A stretch of 64,000 bases of DNA. Source: Watersipora subatra. Lineage: Eukaryota; Bryozoa; Gymnolaemata; Cheilostomatida; Watersiporidae. Position 1 is the stretch's first letter, and each line of letters starts with the position of its first letter. The stretch covers positions 19,835,114 to 19,899,113 of the forward strand of contig NC_088710.1 of NCBI RefSeq assembly GCF_963576615.1. The letters run 5' to 3'. Shown here in pieces: positions 23,996 to 38,900 of this stretch. Both the position numbers and the translations under genes were made by a program. The notes under the pieces are model-generated. The model did not search any database and was not told the origin of the DNA. It was given only the letters and a program-made list of their open reading frames with translations.

Positions 23996-26900
23996 TTATT
24001 GCATAGCAGAACCCCAGCTTGCTCTCCACTCATCAGCACCCAGGAGCACATGGGAGGTTGTCCAACCAGAGTTCTGTAGCTTGGAAAAGAAAATTGGAAA
24101 GAGGTTTTTGGTCAACTCCAGCGAAGTGCGGGACACTTCATAGGCATCATCTGCAAGATACAGGATATCGTCTGCTTATCTTTGAACTAAAACAACTCAA
24201 TTTATGTAGATATACATGTCAATCGTAGAAAAGCGTGCTTTACATACTGCATACAAAATGTTATTCACAAAGAGCTCACAGCAATATAATTAATGTAAGA
24301 TTATATCTGTTATAGTCAAATGATGAGAACCGGTCACTTCTCACTCAATATTCAAAATGTTATGCATACATTACACACTGATGGTAAAACTTACTCTTTG
24401 CCATTGCAGTGTGGAAGGATGAGCAGAGTATTTCATTGATGGCATTTTCTGTAAGACAAATGTACCAAATAATAGGGTTCAATAAGCGAGACTACTCTAT
24501 ATATTGCGAATAGAACTGAGCATGCCAGGCCTGCCTGAGCATGCCAAGCATGTCTGAACACACCAGGCTTTGACTGAACACGCTCAAACAAAATGTTTGG
24601 TTAAATTTACTTTAGCAAAGTGTGTTTAAAAAATCAAGGAATAGAGATGTTTTATCACATGATTGGATAGAGGGACCAGGGGTTCAAACATTGTTATTGG
24701 AAGCTTCCATGAATGTTATTGGAAGCTTCCATGAATCTCACAAATGACTAGTTGAATTAAATAAAATTAACCAGTCTGTTTTTTATTAATGCCAAGAATA
24801 TTAGCCGATTCTTTATGGTTATTACTGCTGACCGAAACACATGACTGGTCAGTCAGCAATGAAGGCACTTGAAAGCCTTAGTGCTTTCACCAACTGAGAT
24901 GAAATGCGCTGAATAACATTAGGTCACAGAACCGTTGAACAGCCAACTTTAGTTTTTAGACTAGTGTGAACAGCTACACCCACATGCAACTGTGGTGTGT
25001 CCTTGGAAAATAAAAGTTCCTTGAATTAATCTTTAATCTATTAATCTATCAATATATATATATACATATACATAACTCTCATGGTCCGTTTTTAGGTGTG
25101 TCCAGCTATAGCTATTAAAATTTAGGAATGAAATATCCACTTCGTGCTGAATTTGATCTTGGAACCACCCGTTTGTTCGGCAAAAATATTACCAATTAAG
25201 CTATGGAGATGCAATGAATTCATTGGGCGACATGAGTCGTTATGTCGACTAAAATACACATAGACCTTTGCATTACACAATTGTCGCAAAAGCTTGCTCT
25301 CACGGCTCTTATTAGTAAGTTTAGCTATATGAAAAGTAGCGTACTCAAATTAGTCATTGGCAATGTGCCAGGCTAATGGCAGACAACTACATTAACTGCC
25401 AGTGTTTATAAGCCGTTTTTTAATACCTGTGTAACGTCGGGTATTCGTCTTGTATACGAATAAATTAGAATTAAGCAAAGATACGCAAGTTGAAAGTTTC
25501 CTGATCTCACAGCGTACATACGTGTTTACCAGTGAACTTGAAATGAGGGTAGAGCAGATATACTTTATAAAATATAACTCACCATTCACGGCAGTGAAGC
25601 CTAGCCTGTGATCTATGCTGCCCACACCAACCTGTTAATAAAAGCATCACACAGCGTGAATACTCTAGTTAATTCTTATTGATCAGGGATGTGAGTATTA
25701 CAAACTATCTCGTTAGTTTTAGCTGTCCATATTACACAATAGTTGGGTTATAAATAAAATAAACTGACATGTTGTCACCCATGTGCATTCCTGTGACTGA
25801 CATCTTAGCAAATCCTGAAAGTGCAGTTCATGTGTTAAAATGTCAAGGTAGATTGGACAGTCAGAAATAAGGTATAGAAGAATATAATTAATTTTATTTA
25901 TAGAAACCATTCCTGCCACTAACCCGGACTCTACAGACCAGGTTAATGCGCTTTACTGGTGCAGATATCATGCCTATGTAACATAGAGTGAATCCTTGCT
26001 GCACTTTTTTTATTTCTTCCGATATTGTAACCGTAGGGCAAAAATTTTGTATAGAGAGGTTTTAGAAACCCATAGTACATATTTAATGCAAACAACCCCC
26101 AGTAAACATCATCAAAATTTTATACATGTACTATACAAACTGTACACATGAAAAATTAGTAACAAAATAATATGTTAACCTTAGTAACTATGGTTACCTA
26201 CAGCAACTTTAGTGTATTTAGTGGTTATGATGTGCAATAAAATGTGAGGTTACACTGTACTACATACAGTACATACAGTAGGGAGTTCTTGCCTTTGAGG
26301 CAAACGTATAACATAAACATTGAATTTACCTGAAATGAATTTAGCCTACTAAACCCATACTTGAAGCTAAGTTTTGGTAAGTATTTTAAACTAATTTACT
26401 GAACTTCAATTTTTTCATCTAAAATTTTCTCACTTATCTGTTTCTGGTTTTGTTTCCACAATAGCTTTTAGCGCGAGATGGAGCATCGTATCTCTTTCAT
26501 TTGTGGTTAGAAGAATTTCGGTGATCAGCATATTTAATATTCTGACATAATCAGCACACCGACTGCCAAATTTGAATTTCGGGAGAAATTTATGTTGATA
26601 TCGTATGGTGAAAAACATTTCGTATGGAGAGGGTGAAAAATCATCGTGTTCTACATCGTAGGTCAAAAAATCGCATAACAGGGTGATCATGACCCGAGAA
26701 CGCACTGTATTCTCATTGGCTAAAAGTTTTTTAAAAATAGAAATGCCAGCTGCATCAAATGTGTGATGCCAGGATTAAGTTGCATTCAGGGTGAAACAGA
26801 ATCCTACCGTTGTTTGAGGAGGACAGCAGTTAGATAAACTGTCTGATTACCCTACTGCTCAGTGATCATACACCAACTAAAGCATAGTTTGGGACCATAT

Positions 26901-29900
26901 CGAATGCGAGACCTCGGCGGGAATCTCACGCAGCAAAACATTTGCGGCGCTGGGCTCGGCGGCTAATGTTCACATAAAGCTGTGTCGCTGCTGATCGCAT
27001 AAAAATGGCCACTAGCCACACCGTCTCGAAAGTGCTGACCTTCACCTGTACAGGGCAATTTGGGGAGGTTTTACCTGCGGCTCTTCACAAAAGTTAAACA
27101 GCACTGAATTCTTGCGTTGACCGCCGGCAACTACCAGCGTTACTTGGAGCGCAGGCTCACATTTCACCGCTGATAGCCCTGCGGTCGCCGGTGATTGCAG
27201 CGTATATGAGAACCAGGCTTTAAGAGCTAAAAAGTCAAAAAGAAAAGCCGCTATAGTTTTTATAATAAAACCAAAGTAAGGTTCTTGTGAGTCTTGAAAA
27301 TCATCAGTTCAACTGTTCATCAGTTGAGTTCTTCGGCAATATTAAAATAGATGTTAAGCTTCGTATTATTGTTCCACCTTTTAAGCAATTAATGATCCAA
27401 TGAAGCAATTCATCGTAAATTGAACTGACTCACCGATAGACCATCCTTATAACTAAAGTCTCAACATGTCAGCATATCAGACTTGTGACATCACAGACTA
27501 AACATCACAAACTATTTGGAATTAGAATATGAAGAGCAACACTGTTTCCAAGTTTATTTCCATTCAACGAATTCACTGCATATTTTATTTTTGTAGTGCA
27601 TATATATTATTATGAGTGATGGTGGTGTCGTATGTTCATGTAATTACTATTCCATAAAAGGTCTCAACAATTCTAGCTGGTTTACTGATGACATGGAAAG
27701 AGGATGACTCCAAAAGTGAATAACACTTAAAAACTTAAACTTGTAGACTTACAACACCATTTTGTTGCATTTGTGTCAGCACATTAATAACCTCGGCTTG
27801 AAAAGCTGCCATAAGCTGATCTATCTCCGTGCTGTCCCTCCGCAACACAATATGGATCTTTCGTGAAACAGTATTCAGCCCAAGGATGTACTTCTCAACT
27901 GAGTAAAGGTGTTGAAGCTGTGCCAAGTCATCAAGTCTGGCACAACAAAAAACAGAAATGTGAGGAAAGCGGAGGCATTAAAGGTTGCATGGAGATAAAA
28001 TGCATGCATGAAAAGCTCACTACATTGGAATACTCTTACAAGGCACCTCTGCACAATTACCTCAGGAAAGAAAAACTTAGCAGTACAAATTTGTTTTCCT
28101 TCTAAAAATATTCAATTAATGTTTTGAGCAAAAGCAACTTAGTATGCGATTCAGAATAGCAATATTAGCTAATCATACTCAATAAACTAATGCTCTACAA
28201 GCTTTTGGTCGTGTCGCAGAATAATTTGATAACATTAATATTCTATATGAATTTAAAATTTTATTAGGAAATTTTTTATTATGAAATAAAATATCCACAT
28301 TTTATAAGGAAATATTTAAAAACAAAGCAGAAGCCTTAGCCTTGCTTCTGCTTTGTTAAATAATGCAAGGTCAGAAGAGCAGCAATAAACCTGTCTTCTT
28401 CATCATATGTACAGATGGTGCATTTGTGCATATGCTGAATAAGAGTTTATAAGCTCACTTATAAACACCATAAACAGTAGTATATCTAAGGTTAGTTTAG
28501 ATTTAGCTGATCAGTATACATCTCATTTCCTGTTGAAGACAGTCCGTAAAACCAGCCGTTATTTCTGATAAGCGTGATTAAATGGACCATTCTGTTCTTT
28601 ATTGAAAATACTTGTCATGGAAATCTACTGACCTATCTGAGAGTAATCGTAGCTGAGATCCCATAAATATATTAAACCTCCAGTTTGTCTCTATAACACA
28701 AAAGATCATACACATTGGCATGGAACATTCTAATCACATTTAGTTGTGATATAGGATTTACGAAAACATTTTCATAGGAACGTTTAGCTATTTTATACTG
28801 CACACATTACAGACAGTAACACACAATATAATACAACATCCAAGTAATTTTAGGAACTCAAACAATGCGCAATAAAATTTTTGTCTAAAAAACACTGAGG
28901 AATGTTGTACTCGACATAAAGAAAAAACAGGCCAAGTAAAGCATCCTTATTTAATATTATGAGAGTTCTGCTGTTCATTTTTCCAGCTATACAAAGATGC
29001 CAAGGGTGCCGTGTAGCAAAACAGTTCATTCAAAGTGACAAAAGGTGAAGCAAATATGGTGACTTTTCCGGAGAATACAAAAATAGACATACTGAAAATA
29101 ACAGGCTCCCTCATGTTGGTCTCTTTGACTGACAGCAGGCTGACTGTATCCCGCCTAAAGAAGTCTTGCACTAAGATGTGCAGCCTCGCCTGGTTAACTG
29201 TCTCCATGACAACAGAAGTGACGGCTGAGTAGTTGGCCCATAAATGCACACCAGTAAAGATGGTAAACAGAGCCCAGACTAGACTACAAGTAATAAGCTT
29301 AGGCTAAGGAGCCACACAATATATTATAAATTTAAATCAGCTCTTGTCAGCAAACAGCGAGTGTGATTAACAGATGTGATTGTTATACGCAATGTAGCTG
29401 CATAACTTTAGGGATTCTACAATGCATATTACAGTAAAAAAACGTATTCTCATATTGTGTAGCGAAAAGTGTACATCATCTCATGGTATGTACTTACATG
29501 GTTTTAGAATATGTGATATAATCTCGTTGTCATTTAATTACAATTTTGTAATAAAACACCATTTTGTAGTAGGTAAGTTTATAATACCTATCTTACTGTT
29601 TATACGTGATAGATGCATAAAAATATGATATACACCAGCTTGGTAATATATAGAACATAATTTAATATGTTTTTCTTTCAAAGCTTAACACTCGACAGTA
29701 ATTTCCAGCTTAAGATGTTCGCAGTTTTTCAAAGCACTGCAGTTTCATCGTAAAATGTAAAGGGGCTGCTGTGAAGAAGATAAAATATATTAAATGGATA
29801 GAAAGCTAGTATAAACCTCCTCTAGTCTGAGTTAAGAGAAAGTTATGCTTCATACCTTTATTGTAACCTCGATCGTAACCCTTATCATAACCTCTATCAT

Positions 29901-32900
29901 AACTCCTATCATAACCTATATCATAACCTCTATCATAACCGCTTCCTCTGAGGCTACACACACCTTAGCTTACCTGCCTCTATGGTTGAGTAACAATTCA
30001 AACTTTTTTTACACATTATTAATTCATTTTTTATGGGTGTCTTAGTTTTTGTGTCCTATTTTTATATACAATGCGATATTTTAACGTTATGTATAATTAC
30101 CTGCATTGTCTATCAAGGAGTTATAATGTTATAAGGTCGAGAAATGAATTAAATGTATAGCAGTGTATTATTATAGGAACATCTGCTACAATATGAAATG
30201 GTTTTGACAAAAAATCAGTCGGAATGAATTGATTTTGATTTAAAGAGGCTAGCCTGTATATAATTTATAACACAAAAGATAATATATATGATATGAAGTA
30301 CACAATATACTATACAGTTCAACCTCAGTTTTTGAATGTTTTGAACATATATGAGTTTGGAGAGTAAATTTGAGGTGTACTGATTCAGATGCCGAACACG
30401 AACACCTCTAAAATAAGTTTAGGAAATTGAATGACGCAGTTTCACTGTCAACTGATGTGCACATTTTCTCTCTCCTCACTCTCTTGTATCAACTATTGCA
30501 TGTGGACATGTCTGGTGTGTTTAATGAAATACTGTATTTTGTGTTCTGCAAAGAGTTTTAGTGTAGTCTTTTATAGTCAAGTTTTACCAGAACAAACACT
30601 CAGGCTGTTTCTACATTTTCATTTCACACAAAAATTTGAGGAACCAAGGCTGGGGTACGAGTTGCTGCAGACACAGCAATACATTCTCTAGCCTAGCCTA
30701 CTCCATGGATAGAGTATTTATGGTAAATCCAATGTACTTTATGTATTGTCTGCTCTGTTGATATACAGTTTACAGTGTAAAGCAATGAAATACATGTAAT
30801 GCTTAACAAAAGTATTGTCTAGAACAGCCTTCTGGAGAGGATTGTGGTGGAAACTGAGGTTGGGATATACATGTATATACTATATAATATAGTATTGAAT
30901 GAGTATATATAATATAGTATATAATATATACTATATTATATATACTATATAATATAGTATATATAATATACTATATAATATATAGAATGTAATATATAGT
31001 ATACAATATATAGTGTATAATATAATTATAGTATATGCATATATACAACAAGCGATCAGAAAAGGGCTACCGTCATTGTCAGGTCAACATTTCCAATACA
31101 CAGAATTTCGAGAGCATCCAGTCATATACACATAACATACAACATATGTGATATACACAGTACCATATACATTGTAACAGACCTACAACAAATATAATAT
31201 ACACAGTCATATACACGTAACATACATAAAATATATATGATATACACAGGACCATATATATGTACTTGTAAACACTCACAGGTGCTGCTCAGCAACTATA
31301 GGCACCATGAGCAGACTGCAGATGAGAGCCGCGAGGTTGACTAGAGTTTCTTGACTACCGTCTTTGGCAGAAACATCCGCCATATTGTTCCTCCTGGCTT
31401 GATGTAGAGTGAGGGCGGCGCGAGTAGAACCCCCTGCCACACCGACTATTGACTACAAAACATGGTGCTTGATGTAGAATAAGGGTAGAGCGAATGATGC
31501 CCTTACTACTTCAATTATTGACTACAAAACGTGGTCATCAAAGTTACAACAGCAATATCGTGTTTAAACTGGTCATACTTACAACTCAACAAGATGAGGT
31601 TTCCATCTCACAATTAAAGGTTATACCGTAGCCCATAGTTCACAGAATTGATCAATGAAACAAGAGTAAGTGAAGTAGGTGTAAGTCGAGCTCAATGAAA
31701 AGTTTCATTTCATGTATAAAAATGGGCAGAATAATTAGTAATAGTGAAGCATGTAAATTGCGGACTTTATTGATTTCTGAAAAAAAAATTTTAAATACTA
31801 GAAATTCCCCTGTCATACAGCCCACGACCAAAGTGATATTGGAAAAAAAGAAAGGGTACTGATGGTTGAGAAATGCAATATTAGAAGTCAAATGGCACTG
31901 CAGTGCAATAGGATAACTGCAATGGTGGCTGTAATGTACTGGGTGTGGGTGTTATTATATACAACAGATAGCAATAATGAAAGGAAAAGATTATATGTTT
32001 ATATCTCTCCCCTGCAACAGGAGAAATGCAATATTGGCCAATATTAGAAGTAAAATGCACTGATATTATTAGAATAACCAATATTATTAATGTAGTAATA
32101 ATATAAAACCAATGCACAATTTTGTTAACATTTCAAAACGTCATAGCTAACAATATCGAGAAGCTGTGATATTTATATAGATTTTTAGAAAGTCTGTACT
32201 ACGTAGTCATTGTTCTGTAGTCATCCAAACTTATAATTAATTATTGTAATAATCTCATAAGAACCGTTAGAAAAAATATCATCGCCATTTTCTTTACTTA
32301 CACTGCGTTAGACATCAGTTAGAATACCAAAGTACTCAAAATTGTCTAAAATGCCAGTTACTTTGAAATCGGCAAAAATGAAACGATTTCAGTACTCCTA
32401 ACTTAATTACAGAAACCTTCGGCAATTCGACAATGCTATAGACTGGTGAAACGTACACGTTATTTTTTTCGTGAAATGCGCACGACTTAATCGTTCTATT
32501 CTCTGTCGCTCAGCGTTTTAATTTCCGGTCTTAACTTTGATAAAAGTGAGGCTTAGCAAGTTTTAATAACGATTTTTGGCCAAATAAATCTGTCTATTTA
32601 TGTATAATCCGATCAGATGGGTTAGTTTTAGGAATTTGCGGTAACCTTTCAAAGACTTGGTAACATATTTAAATAGGTTTATATGCGTTTTGTATCATTA
32701 TTATACTTAAACGACTTTACTGAAAAATAGTTAAATTTGTTGAAAGGATTTCGTTACAAGGGTTTGGTGACGGCCGTTAACGAATAATTTTTTGGGAGTT
32801 GTGTGCACATGTGCATTTATCATAAATCTCCCAAACCAATCGCTTCGCTCGTGTTTGGTCGTGGGACAATCAGCTGCAGCATAACATAAACTCATGTTGC

Positions 32901-35900
32901 ATGGAGAGTCTTAACAATTTTTATAAAAAAATTCCTTTAATAGCCGTGACAACCTCTGCAATGATTGTTAGAAAGTCAATTTTGAACCAGAAATGCAACA
33001 GTCTGTTAAAGTCTGAGATTCCTACTGGGTAAATGATGATAAATAGAGAAACCAACTTCTCTGGCAGAAATTTCCCTTATTTAGTGCAGTGCAAAAAATC
33101 AAGACAAGGCTGACAGATGTACTAGAAACACAAACAGAACTAATAAAAAATAAAATATCCCAAATCTGCCTAAGCGATTGTTGATATAATTGAGTTAAAT
33201 ATCTGCACATGAGTTAATTTGTTTATAGATTTTTTATGCATTTTAAAACAATGTAGATACAGCTATCTCTGCCTGGTAAAAGAAGAAACATACACGTGTA
33301 TGCCATACCACATGTGCTGAGTTACTAATCACTTGGAATAACTATTGCTAAAGAATCAGCTGAAATTATACTTTTACAACAAACAACATAAAAACCTTGA
33401 TAACTGTGAAAGCTGCAGCAGAGTGACAGTGCAGTATATGTATTACATATATGTATATTCCTTTTTTATACAGTAATAACTCAATACAGCTGAGATTTAT
33501 GTCAAAACCAATTATAGGTTTGTCTCTCTTGATCTGTCAATCATGTAATGTCCCATGTTCAGTCTAAGACGATCTTATTCAGATTTTAATTTGAGTTTTT
33601 TAATAAGTTATTATAAATGTACTCGGGCAAGTGATCCTGTTATGCTGTAGAGCACTACACTATTCAGGTTGAAAGCTTTCAGAATAATAATAATACCACG
33701 ACCAAACGAGCGGAGCGAAGTGTGGGAGTTTTTATGATAAATGCATGTGCACACAACTTACGAAAATTATTCATCAACGATGAGACGAACCATTGTCTAG
33801 AAATTTCATCAACAAATTTAAGCATCGCTTTGTAAAGCCGTTAAAGTATAATAACGATACAAAACACATCTAAACCTATTTAAATATGTTACCAAGTCTT
33901 TGTAAACCGTCGGTATTATCTTAAAACTTACCCATCTGATCGGATTATACACAAATAGACAGATTAATTTCGACAAAATAGCCACAAAACGCTTGAAAAG
34001 CTCAGTTTAATAAAAGTTAAGACCGAAAATTGAAACGCCAATAAAGCCGTTCGACAGATAGTAGAACTATTTAGCAGTGCGCATTTCATGAGAAAACCGT
34101 GCTCATTTCACCAGTCTATGGTATTGTTTACTTGTAATCGAATTTATTCGAAGGTTTCTGTAATAAACGTAGACCGTTTGAGGCGTAGACTGATTTACAG
34201 GTACGAAATTGTGGTACACAGTTTATCAGCCTATGTTTTTTTGTCCAATCACCGAAGGTTTCATTATTAAAAATGTTAGCCGAAATTCTTTACAACTTAT
34301 GTACAAGCTAGGGCCGAACTACAACGCCCCTTTATGACAAGAACATTTTTTATTTTGCTGCAGTTTCAGACGCGTGAATGCTCATACTCGCTTTCTGTTA
34401 AAGATCGTTTATTAAAACCATTCTACATTCAATGCAACCAACTTTCAAACTGTGTATAGTACACAGTAGCTTGCCATTTTACTTCTAATTTTGCATTTCA
34501 GAGTTATAATAAACATATTTCTTTATTGTTGTTGAATTACATACATTACAGTAGATTAGGCCTACAGCTTTATAACACTTTTATAACAGCTTTTATTTTG
34601 CTGCAGTTTGCAGAAATCTTCCAGACGCGTGAACGCTCATAGGTTTTCTATTATTGCTGTATTACTATATTAACAATATTGGTTATTCTAATAATATCAG
34701 TGCATTTTTCTTCTAATATTGGCCAACATTGCATTTCTCCTATTGCAGGGGAGAGATATAAACATATAATATTTTCCTTTCATTATTGCTGTTTGTCATG
34801 ACCAAACACTTTTTAAATAAATTTTCTAAAAATCTATATAAATACCACAGCTTCTCGATATTGCTAGCTATGACGTTTTGAAATGTAAACAAAATTGTGC
34901 GTTTGTTTTCTATTATTACTATACTAGAAATTTCAATGTCATACAGCCCACAACCAAAGTGATATTGGAAAAAAGAAAGGGTACTGATGGTTGAGAAATG
35001 CAATATTAGCAGTCAAATGGCACTGCCGCGCAACAGAATAACTGCAATGGTAGCTGTAATGTACCGGGTGTGGGTGCTATTATATACAACAAACAGCAAT
35101 AATGAAAGGAAAAGATGTTTATATTTTCTCCTTGCAATAGGAGAAATGCAATATTGGCCAATATTAGAAGTAAAATGCACTGATATTCTTAGAATAATCA
35201 ATATTATTAATATAGTAATAATAGAAAACCTATGAGCGTTCACGCGTCTGGAAGATTTCTGCAAACTGCAGCAAAATAAAAGCTGTTATAAATGTGTTAT
35301 AAAGCTGTAGGCCTAATCTACTGTAATGTATGTAATTCAACAACAATAAAGAAATATGTTTATTATAACTCTGAAATGCAAAATTAGAAGTAAAATGGCA
35401 AGCTACTGTGTACTATACACAGTTTGAAAGTTGGTTGCATTGAATGTAGAATGGTTTTGATAAACGATCTTTAACAGAAAGCGAGTATGAGCATTCACGC
35501 GTCTGAAACTGAAGCAAAATAAAAAATGTTCTCTTCATAAAAGGGCGTTGTAGTTCGGCTCTAGCTTGTACATAAGTTGTAAAGAATTTCGGCTAACGTT
35601 TTAAATAATGAAACCTTCGGTGATTAGACAAAAAAACATAGGCTGATAAACTGTGTACCACAATTTCGTACCTGTAAATCAGTCTACGCCTCAAACGGTC
35701 TATGTTTATTACAGAAACCTTCGAATAAATTCGATTACAAGTAAACAATACCATAGACTGGTGAAATGAGCACGGTTTTCTCGTGAAATGCGCACTGCTA
35801 AATAGTTCTACTATCTGTCGAATGGCTTTATTGGCGTTTCAATTTTCGGTCTTAACTTTTATTAAACTGAGCTTTTCAAGCGTTTTGTGGCAATTTTCGT

Positions 35901-38900
35901 CGAAATTAATCTGTCTATTTGTGTATAATCCAATCAGATGGGTAAGTTTTAAGATAATACCGACGGTTTATAAAGACTTGGTAACATATTTAAATAGGTT
36001 TAGATGTGTTTTGTATCGTTATTATACTTTAACGGCTTTACAAAGCGATGCTTAAATTTGTTGATGAAATTTCTAGACAAGGGTTCGTCTCATTGTTGAT
36101 GAATAATTTTCGTAAGTTGTGTGCACATGCATTTATCATAAAAACTCCCACACTTCGCTCCGCTCGTTTGGTCGTGGGATTAATAATATTGATTATTCTA
36201 AGAATATCAGTGCATTTTACTTCTAATATTGGCCAATATTGCATTTCTCCTATTGCAGGGAGAAAATATAAACATCTTTTCCTTTCATTATTGCTGTTTG
36301 TTGTATATAATAACACCCACACCCGGTACATTACAGCTACCATTGCAGTTATTCTGCTGCGCTGCAGTGCCATTTGACTGCTAATATTGCATTTCTCAAC
36401 CATCAGTACCCTTTCTTTTTTTCCAATATCACTTTGGTCGTGGGCTGTATGACAGGGGAATTTCTAGTCTGTATATATATATAGGTTTTAAAGTTTGTTG
36501 TCATCTGTCAGTGTCTGTCCAGCTATAGTTGATTAAAATTTAGCCATCAAAAATCCACACGCCTGAGATTTGATTAAGTCACCAGCACTTCATGAAAAAA
36601 ACATGGACATTTCACCAGTCTATAGCATTGTTTAATTGCCGAAGGTTTTTGTAATTAACGTAGACCGATTTACAGGTACGAAAACGTGGTACACAGTTTA
36701 TCAGCCTACGTTTTTTTGTCCAATTACTGAAGGGTTTTTAAATTATCTAGAACATTAGCCAGATTTCTTTACATCTTATCTACAAGCTAGGGCCGAACTA
36801 CAATGCCCCTTTGTGACAAGAATATTTCTTTATTTCACTACAGTTTGCAGAAAACTTCCAGACGCGTGAATGCTAATGCTTGCTTTCTGTTACATATCGC
36901 TGTCAAAACCATTCTACATTCACAACACAACCAACTTTCAAACTGTATATTACACAGCAGCTTGCCGTTTTACTTTTAATATTGCATTTCAGAGATACAA
37001 TAAACATATTTCATTATTGCTGTTGTTAGTTAAATTACGTAAAGTAGGTTAGGTCTACAGCTTGAATTAATATTTACTTTATTGTTGTAAAACATAAGTT
37101 TGAGATAGTAGTAGATTAGGGTTGATTTTTATATAACCTTTTGTTTTGCATAATTGACCTTTTGAATTTCATTTCAAAACAACTTGACAACTACCATGGA
37201 CATACAACCTCCCAGAACACCACGTCGTCGCAGTGGCCGTCCACGTGTCTCCCAATTATTACGGAGGAGGAGAAATAGAAGTCCTCACCGCAACCATCAA
37301 CATCAAATGCTAATGTTCAACAACACGCTACTCCAAATAATAAAAACAACTCATCTGATTCAGATAATTCTTTAGTAGATGTTGTAGGCGAAGCCTACAT
37401 CCACTAAAGAATTCTACTTTTGTAGAATTCTGACCTGTTGTGACTGCTTTTTCAACAACCAGCAGTACCCATTCTTTTTTCCATTATCACTTTGGTCATG
37501 GGCTGTATGACAGGGGAATTTCTAGTTATTAGTATGTTTAGCGATACGAATGCTAGCTTACTCAAATTAGCCAATGGCAACTACATTACCTGCACCTGTT
37601 TATAAGCTGATTTTTAATACCCGTGCAACGCTGAGCATTCAGCTAATTTTCACTATAATAATATCAGTGCTTGTTTGTCTGTCGCCATGCTGAGAGCATT
37701 GGGAAAAAAGACAGCTTCGCACGGAATCAAACCTAGCGCATCATATTCCAAGGCAAGCTTGCTACTACTACACCACTCACACACCTTCATACTTGATGGG
37801 ATAACTCCCCATATACTGATTACTCCTGATGATCTCTCACAGTATGACTGGCAAGTGTATGACTGCGTATGACTGGCAAGCGCACCAGTAGTAATAATAC
37901 CCACATACTAACTCAAAATACTGATCATAAGGACTATGGCACATAAAGACTAAAGAGTCATATAGATGAAAGTGTCTAATCCATAGCAACTAGGAATACT
38001 GATTTTCAAGGTAGTCTTTATTTATTTTTGACAAGTTAGAATTAAATTTGATGGAACCCAAAGATTTGATCATCTAACGAGTATTTAGAGAAACGTGGTA
38101 ATTTCTTTTGCGACGTTAATTTGCAATATTTGTGAATTTTACTTTATTATGTGCAAAACATGGTTAAAAAAAAGGATTTACCTTACAAACGCCGGCCGTG
38201 CAGACGATAAAAGTGAATGAGAGGGGGAAGAAGGGAGCAGATATCTCCAGACAAATAGCAAAGTCATTTAACATGTCGGCAAACAATCTCCACCTCTTAG
38301 CATCACAATCCAGACTTGACCTACAAACAATTTCCATCTCTTAGCATCGCCATGCAGAATTGACCTACAAACAATCTCCATCTCTTAGAGTTACAATCCA
38401 GACTTGACCTACAAACAATCTCCATTTTTTAGCATCATAATCCAGAATCGACCTACAAATATTTTCAAACTCTGCATCAGAATTCAAATTTTACTTAAAA
38501 ATAGTTTCTAATTGTCAGCATCACAGTTCAGACTTGCCAAAAATAAGCTGTGAGTATATTTTCATGCAAGTACCAGTTGCCTCCTACCAAGGCTCATTGC
38601 TACTGCGAATACTCGATGAATGACATTATGAATATAATTTACAGAATTAAAGCAGAACATCCAAAAAGCTGTTATTAAAGATTAGAACCAGTAACCTCTT
38701 AGACCTATTACAAAGCATTTAATATATCCCACATTGGTTAACAGAGAGACCTATTCCAATGCATTTAATATATCCCACATTGGTTAACAGAGAGACCTAT
38801 TCCAATGCATTTAATATATCCCACATTGGTTAACAGAGAGACCTATTCCAATGCATTTAATATATCCCACATTGGTTAACAGAGAGACCTATTCCAATGC

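Noticed and set aside
24019-24228. Plus-strand frame at 24.0-24.2 kb
   Set aside because: It is the antisense shadow of the last RUSF1 exon, which has the family's DEWRASW ending on the minus strand.
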